A DNA stretch of 22,874 nucleotides from JANPEZ01 sp031423155. GTDB taxonomy: Bacteria; Actinomycetota; UBA4738; HRBIN12. Numbering within the stretch: position 1 is the first letter of the stretch; every line of letters starts with the position of its first letter. A program made the translations under genes and the position numbers. Shown here piece after piece: positions 1 through 7,172 of the stretch. The notes below the pieces were generated by a model, which saw nothing but the letters and a program-made list of their open reading frames with translations, did no database searches and had not been told where the DNA came from. The DNA lies in NCBI GenBank assembly GCA_031423155.1, contig JANPEZ010000162.1, positions 1-22,874 on the forward strand. The letters are read 5' to 3'.

Positions 1-561
1 GCCATCGAACAGGCTCGCCGCGCCAACGGCCCGCTCGACCGCCGGCACATGATGATCCACACCGAATGCCTTACGGCCCAGGACATCCCGCGCTTCGCCG
101 AGCTGGGCGTGATACCCGGGATGCAGCCGCGCCACTGCGCGCCGGAGATCGTTGCCGACTGGCGCGCCAACGTCGGGCCGGATCGATGGCGCCATGCGTG
201 GGCCTTCCGCAGCCTTCGCGACGCCGGCGCGAACCTGGCTTTCTCGAGCGACTGGAACGTCGCGGAGATGGACCCCCTGGTCGGTATCTACAGCGCCATC
301 ACGCGCGCGAACCTGGACGGCAGCGGAGCCTGGGTCCCCGAGGAGACCGTCGACCTAGCAACCGCCATCCGTGCGTACACGCTGGGCGGTGCCTACGCGT
401 CATTCGCCGAGAACGATCGCGGTTCCATCACTCCCGGCAAGTACGCCGACCTGGTTCTGCTGAGTCGCGACCTGTTCGAGCTCGAAGAGCCTCGTCAGAT
501 ACTGGATGTCCGCGCCGAGTCGACGATGGTCGGTGGCGAGGTAGTCGAGCGGATCGGATAA
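1..561 (+). CDS. Amidohydrolase family 3 (YtcJ-like), C-terminal part
   Basis: The reading frame is open from base 1, so the 5' end lies outside the window; 186 residues and the stop remain. The visible part resembles the last third of YtcJ-type metal-dependent amidohydrolases (COG1574 family). A His (residue 20 of the fragment) lies in the strand where the family has its EHAQ motif. It is followed by an IPRFAELGV..GMQPRH segment, the SSDWN loop that carries the catalytic Asp, an ATAIRAYTLGGAYASF helix, and the ending GSITPGKYADLVLL. These enzymes hydrolyse amide, formamide or cyclic amide bonds, usually in the cytoplasm; the substrate cannot be told from this fragment. The motif reads MIHTEC rather than RIEHAQ, so the metal site may differ slightly from the commonest members. 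The gene is followed after 73 bp by a secreted-protein gene with its own ribosome binding site. Confidence 0.85.
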   Translation, partial: AIEQARRANGPLDRRHMMIHTECLTAQDIPRFAELGVIPGMQPRHCAPEIVADWRANVGPDRWRHAWAFRSLRDAGANLAFSSDWNVAEMDPLVGIYSAITRANLDGSGAWVPEETVDLATAIRAYTLGGAYASFAENDRGSITPGKYADLVLLSRDLFELEEPRQILDVRAESTMVGGEVVERIG

Positions 562-634
562 GCCGGACCCGGCCGGGAACCGCGTTAACGCCCGACCCGT
601 CGGAGGGCCACATCCGGCACGAGGAGGCATCCGC

Positions 635-1102
635 ATGCACGCACGATCTCGAACGGTGACCTGCCTGATCGGCGTCCTGCTGGCGGCAACCCTGGTGAGC
701 CAGCCACCCGCCCTGGCGACGCCCGGCTCGCAACTGGCCAGGTCGAAGGTCAGGTTCACCTGTCTCTCGGCAGGCGGGGCAAGCGCCACCCTGTGGATCC
801 GAAACGTGAACGAGAAGACCGTCACGATCGAAGACGAGGTCATCTTGCTTCTCACGATCGTCCGCGAGACAGGTCCTGAGAGAGGGCCTGTGCTTTTCAT
901 GTTTCCCATCCCGGAACTGGCCACGATCCGACCCGGCGCCGTGAGTCGATTCAGCGTCCCCATCGGAGATGGCGAAGAGGGAGAACCGGGGTCCGACTTC
1001 AGCGGCATCCGTCTGCGCCTGACCGTCGCGGTCTTCTTCGTCGGTCACAACCATCCGTCGGTGAGCCACTTCCGACTTCAGAGCTGCCCACCACCCGTCT
1101 AG
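635..1102 (+). CDS. Small secreted protein of unknown function
   Basis: A 155-residue protein I do not recognise. The N-terminus is a clear Sec signal peptide: basic start, hydrophobic core CLIGVLLAATLV, and a likely cleavage after ALA at about residue 28. The mature part is beta-rich in appearance, with alternating hydrophobic residues. It has two cysteines (about residues 43 and 150) near its ends, which could form one disulfide closing an Ig-like sandwich. The ATG at 635 is supported by a GAGGAGG ribosome binding site at 621-627, 7 nt upstream. It faces the end of the hydrolase gene (stop at 1133) with 30 bp between. That gap holds only a weak 5-bp hairpin (CCTTG at 1104-1108, CAAGG at 1116-1120). 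Confidence 0.7.
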   Translation: MHARSRTVTCLIGVLLAATLVSQPPALATPGSQLARSKVRFTCLSAGGASATLWIRNVNEKTVTIEDEVILLLTIVRETGPERGPVLFMFPIPELATIRPGAVSRFSVPIGDGEEGEPGSDFSGIRLRLTVAVFFVGHNHPSVSHFRLQSCPPPV

Positions 1103-1132
1103 ACCTTGCTTTCCCCAAGGACGCCTACTCGA

Positions 1133-2785
1133 TCAGGGGTTCAGGCACTGAAAGGACAGGGTGGCACCGGAGCCAAGCTCGACACTCAGCTCGCCCCCGC
1201 GCAGTGACGTGGCCTGGAACGGCGAGTCCGGGCCGGCCGAACGCGGATGTCGAGGGAAATCCGAACACGCCAACTCCAGGCGCAGCCGTTGACCCGCTTC
1301 GAGCCGGCAGCACACCTCGCCTAGATCGACCCTTACGCGTTCGGGGGTCGGGCCGACCATCGCTGCTCCTCCACCGAGCCGGTGCGCGACGCCTGATGAC
1401 CAGGCACACGTCAGGTTGGCGTGCAGCGCGCCGGCGCCGCCCCGCGCCGACGCCGTCACACCGAGCAGCGCGGAGCCGGCGAGCATCATGGGCTCGGCCA
1501 GCGGCTCGCTCTGGAAGAGCATCACGTCCTCGCGCAGATCCAGCAGAGACCTATCGCTCTGGATGAAGAGCACGCTCCACGGGTTCTCGTCCAGGGAGGG
1601 AACCGGGTTATCCGGGTCGTAGGGGATCGACGCCGCAAGTGGGCTACCCGCGCGCGCGGCGAGCGCTCCGCCGGCTTGCAGATACAGACGCAACCGTCTG
1701 GCGTCGGCTGGTGGCCACGTCGGCGAGCTCCGCCATCCTTCTCCTGCCACCTGGAAGTCGACTCCGGGAGTCGCTGCGACCTGCTCATTAGCGAAACATG
1801 AGTGGTACCAAGCGGGCGCGGGTCCGAGGTAGCGGGTCAGCGCTTCCTCCAGGAGAGAAGGGTCCGCTTCGTAGTCCGGACTCTGCGCTCCCGCCGGGGT
1901 CCACTCTCCACCGAAGTGATCACGCGCCGACATCCACAAGCGCATCGGCAGATGGGGCTGGCGGCGCCTCAGGTGCTTGAAGTCGCGGATCTGCCCCCTG
2001 GCGAACACGTCCCAGAATCCGCCGGCGCCAAGGACGGACGCTCGCAGCCGGGAGGGCCTGCGGCCGGAGTCGTACATGGACCAGTAACGGGCCCGCGGCC
2101 CGTGGCGCATCCACTCGCCGAAGCTGACGCTTGGTCGTCCCGCCCACCTTCCGACAAGGGAGCTGACGGGAAGGTGCGTCCAGTCGATCTCGTGATTCGT
2201 CATCCGCCGATCGACCCAGGCCCATGCCGCCCACTCAGCCATCGACTGAAGTTGGAACACGCCGCCGCGATACATCCATTCGCCGGCGATGTCGCTCGCC
2301 GTCATCTGGGGAACTATGCACCTTAGGGCGCGGTGTCCGGTTGATGCCGCCGCCCACTGGGTGAACCCGAAGTAGGACTGACCCCACATCCCGACGCGCC
2401 CATCGCTCCAAGGCTGTTCCTCGATCCAGTCCAGGGTCGTTGCTCCGTCGGCCGCTTCGTGGACGAAAGCCTCGGTCTGGCCCTCGCTTCGGGCCTTTCC
2501 TCGAACGTCCTGAGCGACGACGGCGTACCCCTCATCCACTAGGCGGGAGGCCACCATCGGTACCCACGCGTGGTCGCTGCCCTTGTCGTAGGGGAGTCGC
2601 ACCAAGATCGCCGGCCGCCGTCCGGCGCGGCGCGGCAGATAGATGTCGGTGGCCAGCCTGACGCCATCGGCCATCGAGACGAAGGTCTGATCCGCGTGTT
2701 CGGGCACCTCGCTGAGGGGAACCGGACCGGGAGTTTCCCCCAGACAGGTGAGGCCAGCGAAAGGTGGCCGGGCAAGTGCTCTCAT
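1133..2785 (-). CDS. CocE/NonD family alpha/beta hydrolase (X-Pro peptidase S15-like)
   Basis: A 550-residue protein of the CocE/NonD (peptidase S15-like) family, cytoplasmic because no signal peptide is seen. The catalytic domain starts with the family signature MADGVRLATDIYLP (about 38-51). It contains AQDVRGKARSEG (91-102), the nucleophile elbow GQSYFG (Ser137) and GGFWDVF with the likely catalytic Asp259. The usual GPWxHG segment is replaced by SARDHFGGEW, where His290 is the best third triad member. The C-terminal part (about 330-550) fits the family's jelly-roll domain (PepX_C type). Members cleave X-Pro dipeptides, cocaine-like esters or beta-lactam ester/amide side chains; the substrate here is unknown. 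The start lies 4 bp after the dppF stop, so it is the last gene of the importer operon and probably acts on the imported compound. Confidence 0.85.
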   Translation of the reverse strand: MRALARPPFAGLTCLGETPGPVPLSEVPEHADQTFVSMADGVRLATDIYLPRRAGRRPAILVRLPYDKGSDHAWVPMVASRLVDEGYAVVAQDVRGKARSEGQTEAFVHEAADGATTLDWIEEQPWSDGRVGMWGQSYFGFTQWAAASTGHRALRCIVPQMTASDIAGEWMYRGGVFQLQSMAEWAAWAWVDRRMTNHEIDWTHLPVSSLVGRWAGRPSVSFGEWMRHGPRARYWSMYDSGRRPSRLRASVLGAGGFWDVFARGQIRDFKHLRRRQPHLPMRLWMSARDHFGGEWTPAGAQSPDYEADPSLLEEALTRYLGPAPAWYHSCFANEQVAATPGVDFQVAGEGWRSSPTWPPADARRLRLYLQAGGALAARAGSPLAASIPYDPDNPVPSLDENPWSVLFIQSDRSLLDLREDVMLFQSEPLAEPMMLAGSALLGVTASARGGAGALHANLTCAWSSGVAHRLGGGAAMVGPTPERVRVDLGEVCCRLEAGQRLRLELACSDFPRHPRSAGPDSPFQATSLRGGELSVELGSGATLSFQCLNP

Positions 2786-2789
2786 CGCG

Positions 2790-3653
2790 TCATCCCAGGT
2801 CGGCTGCTCGACGCTCAGCAGAGATCCTCTCCGGCTCCCAGCCGATGCGCGGGATCGAATCCAGCAGCATCCGCGTATACGGGTGGTTCGGCTGCTCGAG
2901 CAGGGATCCGGTCTCTCCGCGTTCGACCACGTCGCCCTTGTACATAACGAGGGTCTCCTCCGTGATCTGGCGTACGACGGCGAGATCGTGGCTCACGACG
3001 ATGAACGAGACCTGCGTCTGCTCCCGGATGTCGCCGAGCAGGTTCAGGATCTGCGCCTGGATCGAGACGTCGAGCGCGGACACGGCTTCATCGAGGATCA
3101 GGACCGACGGAGCGGCGGCCAGGGCCCGGGCGATCGCGACGCGCTGGCGCTGTCCGCCCGATAGCCCCCGCGGGAGCGCCCGTGCTTCGCGCTCACCCAG
3201 GCCCACCTGCTCGAGCAGTTCCTCGATCCGTGCGCGCCGTTCCCTCGAATCGAGAGAGAAGTGGAACCGAAGGACCTCATCCACGCCTTCAGCCACGCTC
3301 TGCCGAGGATCGAGCGACGTATACGGGTCCTGGAAGACCATCTGGATCTCGCGGCCGCGACGACGTCGTTCGGACGCGGACACCTTTCCCAGGCTGCGCT
3401 CCCGGCCTGCGATGCGGATCGTTCCGGCATCAGGTCGCTCTAGTCCGACGAGCAACCGCGCGGTCGTCGTCTTGCCGGAACCGGACTCTCCCACGAGGCC
3501 GATCGATCCGCCTTGTGGGAGCCGGAGCGAAAGGTTGCGGACCGCCTCCACGCCGACCCGGCCGCGGCCCCTCCAAGTCCCACCGACGTGGAAGGTCTTC
3601 GAAAGGCCCTCAACCTCAAGGATCGTTGCCCCGGCAACGAGGGTCTCATCCAT
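2790..3653 (-). CDS. dppF: Peptide/oligopeptide-type ABC transporter ATP-binding protein (DppF-like)
   Basis: A 287-residue ABC ATPase of the Dpp/Opp class, the second ATPase of a peptide-type importer. It shows Walker A GESGSGKTT, Q-loop MVFQDPYTSLDP, signature LSGGQRQR, Walker B LILDEAVSALD, switch His in VVSHDL, and the NHPYTRMLL motif of the oligo_HPY C-terminal extension. It ends soon after that motif, without the cysteine cluster carried by the partner ATPase. I chose the ATG at 3653 because a GAGGGG ribosome binding site lies 7 nt upstream. A GTG at 3668 is in frame, but that ribosome binding site would then be inside the gene. The start overlaps the dppD stop by 8 bp. The family level is firm; the exact substrate is not readable from an ATPase. 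Confidence 0.9.
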   Translation of the reverse strand: MDETLVAGATILEVEGLSKTFHVGGTWRGRGRVGVEAVRNLSLRLPQGGSIGLVGESGSGKTTTARLLVGLERPDAGTIRIAGRERSLGKVSASERRRRGREIQMVFQDPYTSLDPRQSVAEGVDEVLRFHFSLDSRERRARIEELLEQVGLGEREARALPRGLSGGQRQRVAIARALAAAPSVLILDEAVSALDVSIQAQILNLLGDIREQTQVSFIVVSHDLAVVRQITEETLVMYKGDVVERGETGSLLEQPNHPYTRMLLDSIPRIGWEPERISAERRAADLG

Positions 3654-4641
3654 CGGCGGACCCCTCACTGCCTCGAGTCGCTCCGTCGAGTTCTTCGGCG
3701 CGGATGCACGCCACCCGTCCCGGACCGACTGGCCGCAGGTCCGGTCGGTCCGCGAGGCAATCCTCGACCGCGAAGCGGCAACGGGGTGCGAACGAGCATC
3801 CGGGCGGAGCCTCGAACAGGCTCAACGGACGCCCGGGGATAGCCTGGGCTCGCTGGCGCACCGAGATGTCCGGGCGAGAGGCCAGCAGTGCCGAGGTGTA
3901 TGGGTGAAGGGGCGCCCCGAACAGTGCCGAAGCGTCCTGGATCTCGACGATGGTGCCCGCGTACATCACGCAGACGCGGTCGCAGGTTGCCGCCGCCAGC
4001 TCCAGGTCGTGCGTGATGAAGAGCACCGCGAGCCGGTGTTCGCGTCGCAGTTCCAGCAGGATGGCCATGATCTCGGCCTGCGTACTGACATCCAGCGCCG
4101 TCGTGGGCTCGTCCGCCAGCAACAGTTTCGGCTCGTTCGCGAGCGCGGCAGCGATCATCACGCGCTGGAGCATCCCTCCCGACATCTCGTGCGGGAACTG
4201 GCCGAGGAGGCGTCCACCATCGGTGAGGCCGACCTCCGAGAGCAGATGGATGGCTCGTTCGTTCGCCGCCTCGGTGGGTTGGCCGGCGTCGCGGAGAGAC
4301 TCCGTGATGAAATCGCCGAGCCTTCTGACGGGGTTGATATGCGCTCGCGGGTCCTGGAAGACCATCCCGAGCGAGCGAGCGCGATAGGCTCGAAGTTCGC
4401 TGCCCCCCAAAGCGAGAACGTCGCTTCCGCCGAACCTGATCTCTCCTGCCGCCTCTCCGCCGGGGGGCAGCAGGCGCGCGATCGCCCTGGCGGTCATGCT
4501 CTTTCCCGACCCGGATTCCCCGACGAGCCCGAGGGTCTCTCCCTCAGCGATCGAGAACGAAACCGACGAAAGTATCGGCTTGAGCTTCCCGTCGACGGGC
4601 AGGTGAACCTGAAGATCATGGACGTCGAGGAGAGCTGTCAC
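3646..4641 (-). CDS. dppD: Peptide/oligopeptide-type ABC transporter ATP-binding protein (DppD-like)
   Basis: A 331-residue ABC ATPase, first of the pair. Walker A GESGSGKS is at about residues 41-48. Q-loop MVFQDPRAHINP, signature MSGGMLQR, Walker B LLLADEPTTALD and the switch His in ITHDLE follow. The C-terminal oligo_HPY extension has LHPYTSALL and a cysteine cluster (GCSFAPRCRFAVEDC, then VACI) typical of DppD/OppD. The start is set at the GTG at 4641, which forms a GTGA overlap with the dppC stop (4638) and has GGGGAAG about 10 nt upstream. The frame stays open further upstream to 5169, but that stretch lies within dppC and resembles no ABC protein. It energises import through DppB and DppC. 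Confidence 0.9.
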   Translation of the reverse strand: MTALLDVHDLQVHLPVDGKLKPILSSVSFSIAEGETLGLVGESGSGKSMTARAIARLLPPGGEAAGEIRFGGSDVLALGGSELRAYRARSLGMVFQDPRAHINPVRRLGDFITESLRDAGQPTEAANERAIHLLSEVGLTDGGRLLGQFPHEMSGGMLQRVMIAAALANEPKLLLADEPTTALDVSTQAEIMAILLELRREHRLAVLFITHDLELAAATCDRVCVMYAGTIVEIQDASALFGAPLHPYTSALLASRPDISVRQRAQAIPGRPLSLFEAPPGCSFAPRCRFAVEDCLADRPDLRPVGPGRVACIRAEELDGATRGSEGSADG

Positions 4642-5495
4642 CGCGATCGCTTCCCCACCCGGTCGGCGAGTCCCTCGCCGATCACGTTGAACGCGACCAC
4701 GGCCGTAACGATGAGCGCGCCGGCGTACAACGCCTGCTGAGGTGCTCCCCTCATCACACTGCCCTGTCCCTCGGAGACCATGACCCCCCAGTCCGGTGAA
4801 GGAGGTTGAACACCCAGCCCGAGGTAGGACAGGGCCGCGAGGTCTATAAGCGCGTATCCGAAGTTGATCGTCGATTGCGCGAGGATCACGGGTGCGATGT
4901 TCGGGATCACGTGCCGCACACATGTGCGCAGCCCGCCGAAACCCTGAACCCGGCAGGCGGCAACATAGGCCCGGTCGCGCTCGACGAGCGTCGCGCTCCT
5001 TGCCAGGCGCGACACGTAGGGCGTATAGGCCAGAGCGAGCGCGAGCACAGGAGCCCACAGGCCGGTCCCGAACAGCGACACAGCCAAGATCGCGAGCAGG
5101 AGTCCTGGGAAGGCGAATAGCACATCGGAGCTGCGCGAGATGATGGAGTCGATCCATCCACCACGCCACGCCGCGGTCACGCCGGCCGCGACGCCTAAGA
5201 CCGTGGAGAAAGTGACGACTCCCAGCGGCCCTAGCAGGCTGGTTCGGGTTCCGAACAAGATCCTCGAGAAGATGTCGCGGCCGGATTGGTCGGTCCCGAG
5301 CAGATGCTGGGCGCTCGAGCTGGCCAAGACGTTCGAGAGGTCGATGTCCAGAGGGTCCCGGGGTGCGATGAAGGGAGCCACGATCGCGACCAGCACCAGA
5401 GCGGCGAGCACCCCGGCCGCGACCCAGAACAGTCGACCTCCCGCGAGCCGAGCCTTGCCGATCAGCCCCTGGCGTGTCAGCTGAACCGCGCTCAC
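4638..5495 (-). CDS. dppC: Peptide-type ABC transporter permease (DppC-like)
   Basis: A 285-residue inner-membrane permease. It has the DppC-type N-terminal hydrophobic segment (about 24-45), then APRDPLDID...HLLGTDQSGRDIFSRILFG, which is the OppC_N/BPD_transp_1 boundary. About five further membrane segments and the cytoplasmic coupling loop ACRVQGFGGLRTCVRHVIPN (EAA loop) follow. The ending IGEGLADRVGKRSR matches the family's C-terminus (IGDGLRDALDPR-like). The GTG start at 5495 overlaps the dppB stop as GTGA and has AAGGGG about 9 nt upstream. It forms the translocation pore with DppB. Confidence 0.92.
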   Translation of the reverse strand: MSAVQLTRQGLIGKARLAGGRLFWVAAGVLAALVLVAIVAPFIAPRDPLDIDLSNVLASSSAQHLLGTDQSGRDIFSRILFGTRTSLLGPLGVVTFSTVLGVAAGVTAAWRGGWIDSIISRSSDVLFAFPGLLLAILAVSLFGTGLWAPVLALALAYTPYVSRLARSATLVERDRAYVAACRVQGFGGLRTCVRHVIPNIAPVILAQSTINFGYALIDLAALSYLGLGVQPPSPDWGVMVSEGQGSVMRGAPQQALYAGALIVTAVVAFNVIGEGLADRVGKRSR

Positions 5496-6442
5496 AGTTT
5501 ACGGCCCCTTCCGAGCGTGACGCGCGGGTCTATGAGTCCGTAGAGCAGGTCCACGATGAGGTTCGTGGCTACGAACACGGTGACCAGCAGCAGTGTTATC
5601 GCCTGCACGACAGGAAAGTCCTTGACGTTCACCGATTGCAGCAGGAGTGTCCCCAGCCCGTTGAGGCTGAAGGCGCTCTCCACGACCACGGCCGCCGTGA
5701 GAAGACCGGCGACGACTATCCCGGAGATGGTCGTGATAGGCGCGAGGGCGTTTCGAAGCACATGCCGGCGGATGATCGCCGACTCACGGATCCCTCTCGC
5801 TCGAGCGGTCTCGACATGTTCGCGACGCAGCTCCTCCAACATCGCCGACCTCGTTACGCGCGCCACGAGAGCCAGGTAGGAGAGCGCAAGTGAGATCGCG
5901 GGCAGCGTGAGGTGGGCCGCCCGTCCGGCCAGTCCCTCACCCGAGCCGAACGCCGGGAACCACCCCAACCGGACGGAGAACAGGCTGACGAGGGCGATCG
6001 CTGCCACGAATGAGGGTGTCCCGGCCGCGATCGTCGTCAAGATCAAGATCGCCGAGTCCGTTCGCCCTCGTCTCAACGCGCCGAGGATCCCGAGGGATAG
6101 GCCCCCCACCATGATCAATACAGAGGAGTAGGCGGCGAGCGCCAAGGTTGTAGGGATCCTCGACCAGATGAGGGAAGACACCTCCTGCCGGAAGATCAGG
6201 GACCGGCCGAGATCTCCTTGCAAGATGCCGGACGCCCACCTGGCGTACTGCTCCAGGAACGGATCGTCCAGGTGATACTGCGCCCGGATCGAGGCGACGG
6301 TCTCCGGGCTTACGGTCCGACCCTGGAGTAGGAAAGCCTCCGGGCTGCCCGGTGCCAGATGAAGGCCCGCGAAGACGACGAACGACATGATGATCAGAAC
6401 CGCGAGCAGTCCCGCTAGCCGTCGCCCGATGTATCCGATCAC
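5492..6442 (-). CDS. dppB: Peptide-type ABC transporter permease (DppB-like)
   Basis: A 316-residue inner-membrane permease of the DppB/OppB class. It begins GYIGRRLAGLLAVLIIMSFV. The periplasmic insert with LAPGSP and DDPFLEQYARW...LQGDLGRSL is typical of the family. About six membrane segments and the EAA coupling loop (HVETARARGIRESAIIRRHV) follow, and it ends YGLIDPRVTLG. The GTG start at 6442 gives the usual family length and a GTGA overlap with the tetR stop at 6439. The frame stays open upstream to 6781, but that stretch is antisense-like noise inside tetR. The ribosome binding site is weak (GC-rich only), so translation probably depends on coupling to tetR. Confidence 0.92.
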   Translation of the reverse strand: MIGYIGRRLAGLLAVLIIMSFVVFAGLHLAPGSPEAFLLQGRTVSPETVASIRAQYHLDDPFLEQYARWASGILQGDLGRSLIFRQEVSSLIWSRIPTTLALAAYSSVLIMVGGLSLGILGALRRGRTDSAILILTTIAAGTPSFVAAIALVSLFSVRLGWFPAFGSGEGLAGRAAHLTLPAISLALSYLALVARVTRSAMLEELRREHVETARARGIRESAIIRRHVLRNALAPITTISGIVVAGLLTAAVVVESAFSLNGLGTLLLQSVNVKDFPVVQAITLLLVTVFVATNLIVDLLYGLIDPRVTLGRGRKL

Positions 6443-7053
6443 GAGGCCGCCCGCCCGGAGCGTGCGCCAACCGCGATGCGCGAGTACTGGGTGACGAGGG
6501 CCTGCATCTGTTCCGGATCGGTCGCCGGATCCATGAGCACGATGCGCATCGCGAACCCATCGATCATAGCCACTATGGACGCAGCGACCTCCTCGCTGGT
6601 CGCGACCGGTTCGAAGCGGCCGGATGCGATCCCGTACTCGATGATCGCCGCGAAGAGGGTTCGTGCCCGTGACTGGAATATGGCAGCCACGGTTTGAAGC
6701 GGTGGACGCCGGATGGCTCGCATCCAGAACTCGATCATGATGATCCAGGTGGGATCGCGCGGCCCGTCCGGAATGGTCCATCGGATCGCGTGCTCGAGTC
6801 TCTTGAGCGGATCTGAAATCCGGGCGAGCTCGGCGCTCTCCTGTGCGAAATAGCGATCGGCACCGAACCTCGTGGCCTCCAGGATCAGGTCTTCTCGCAT
6901 CGGGAAGTAGTAGCTGACCAAGCTCGTTGCGACCCCGAGCCGTTCGGCCACGTCGGACAGGCGGGTTGCCTCACCTCCGCGCTCAGCGAGAATCTCGGCC
7001 GCGGCCTCGACCAGTTGGCGTCGGCGTTTCGTGGGGTCGGATCTGACAGGCAT
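6439..7053 (-). CDS. TetR family transcriptional regulator
   Basis: A 204-residue TetR-type repressor. The N-terminal DNA-binding domain runs MPVRSDPTKRRRQLVEAAAEILAERGGEATRLSDVAERLGV, with the helix-turn-helix at about 31-50 and the YYFPMREDLILEA end typical of the family. The rest is an all-helical ligand-binding domain of unknown specificity. The start is taken at the ATG at 7053 because it gives the normal short basic N-terminus; no strong ribosome binding site is seen. It is the first gene of the tetR-dppBCDF-hydrolase operon, and its stop overlaps dppB by GTGA. It is divergent from the solute-binding protein gene, so it very likely controls both directions from the intergenic region. 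Confidence 0.88.
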   Translation of the reverse strand: MPVRSDPTKRRRQLVEAAAEILAERGGEATRLSDVAERLGVATSLVSYYFPMREDLILEATRFGADRYFAQESAELARISDPLKRLEHAIRWTIPDGPRDPTWIIMIEFWMRAIRRPPLQTVAAIFQSRARTLFAAIIEYGIASGRFEPVATSEEVAASIVAMIDGFAMRIVLMDPATDPEQMQALVTQYSRIAVGARSGRAAS

Positions 7054-7172
7054 CCTAGGATTATTGATCGGCGACTCAGTGAACTCAAGGGGTCCGTCCC
7101 TGAGGACTTGACCTTCGGGTCCGCTAGATGCTTGAATCGCCGTCCAGTAAGCAGTCTGCCATGGGGGTTGGG
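7054..7172. promoter_or_regulatory. Divergent promoter region between tetR operon and binding-protein gene
   Basis: This 119-bp gap must hold promoters for both directions. An imperfect dyad lies at 7085-7111: TCAA and GTCC on the left, GGAC and TTGA on the right, with three extra G between the left half-arms. It is a weak candidate for the TetR operator. TTGACC at 7108-7113 could be a plus-strand -35 element, but no good -10 follows at 16-18 bp. The region identity is firm; the individual boxes are tentative. Confidence 0.4.

Noticed and set aside
582..591. 10-bp palindrome GCGTTAACGC before the small secreted-protein gene
   Set aside because: Short, and no promoter boxes are placed around it; could be chance.
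1104..1120. Hairpin CCTTG/CAAGG between the convergent secreted-protein and hydrolase genes
   Set aside because: Only a 5-bp stem and no T-run, so too weak to call a terminator.
2764..4740. Long plus-strand open frame opposite the two ABC ATPase genes
   Set aside because: It is antisense to dppF and dppD, is Arg/Ser-rich with no domain pattern, and follows from high-GC codon bias of the true genes.
4642..5169. Upstream extension of the dppD frame
   Set aside because: This part lies inside dppC and does not resemble an ABC ATPase N-terminus; the GTG at 4641 with a GTGA junction gives the usual protein length.
7108..7137. TTGACC followed by TTGAAT as a -35/-10 pair for the binding-protein gene
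   Set aside because: The -10 match is poor and the spacing only fits at 18 bp; kept as a tentative remark rather than a called promoter.
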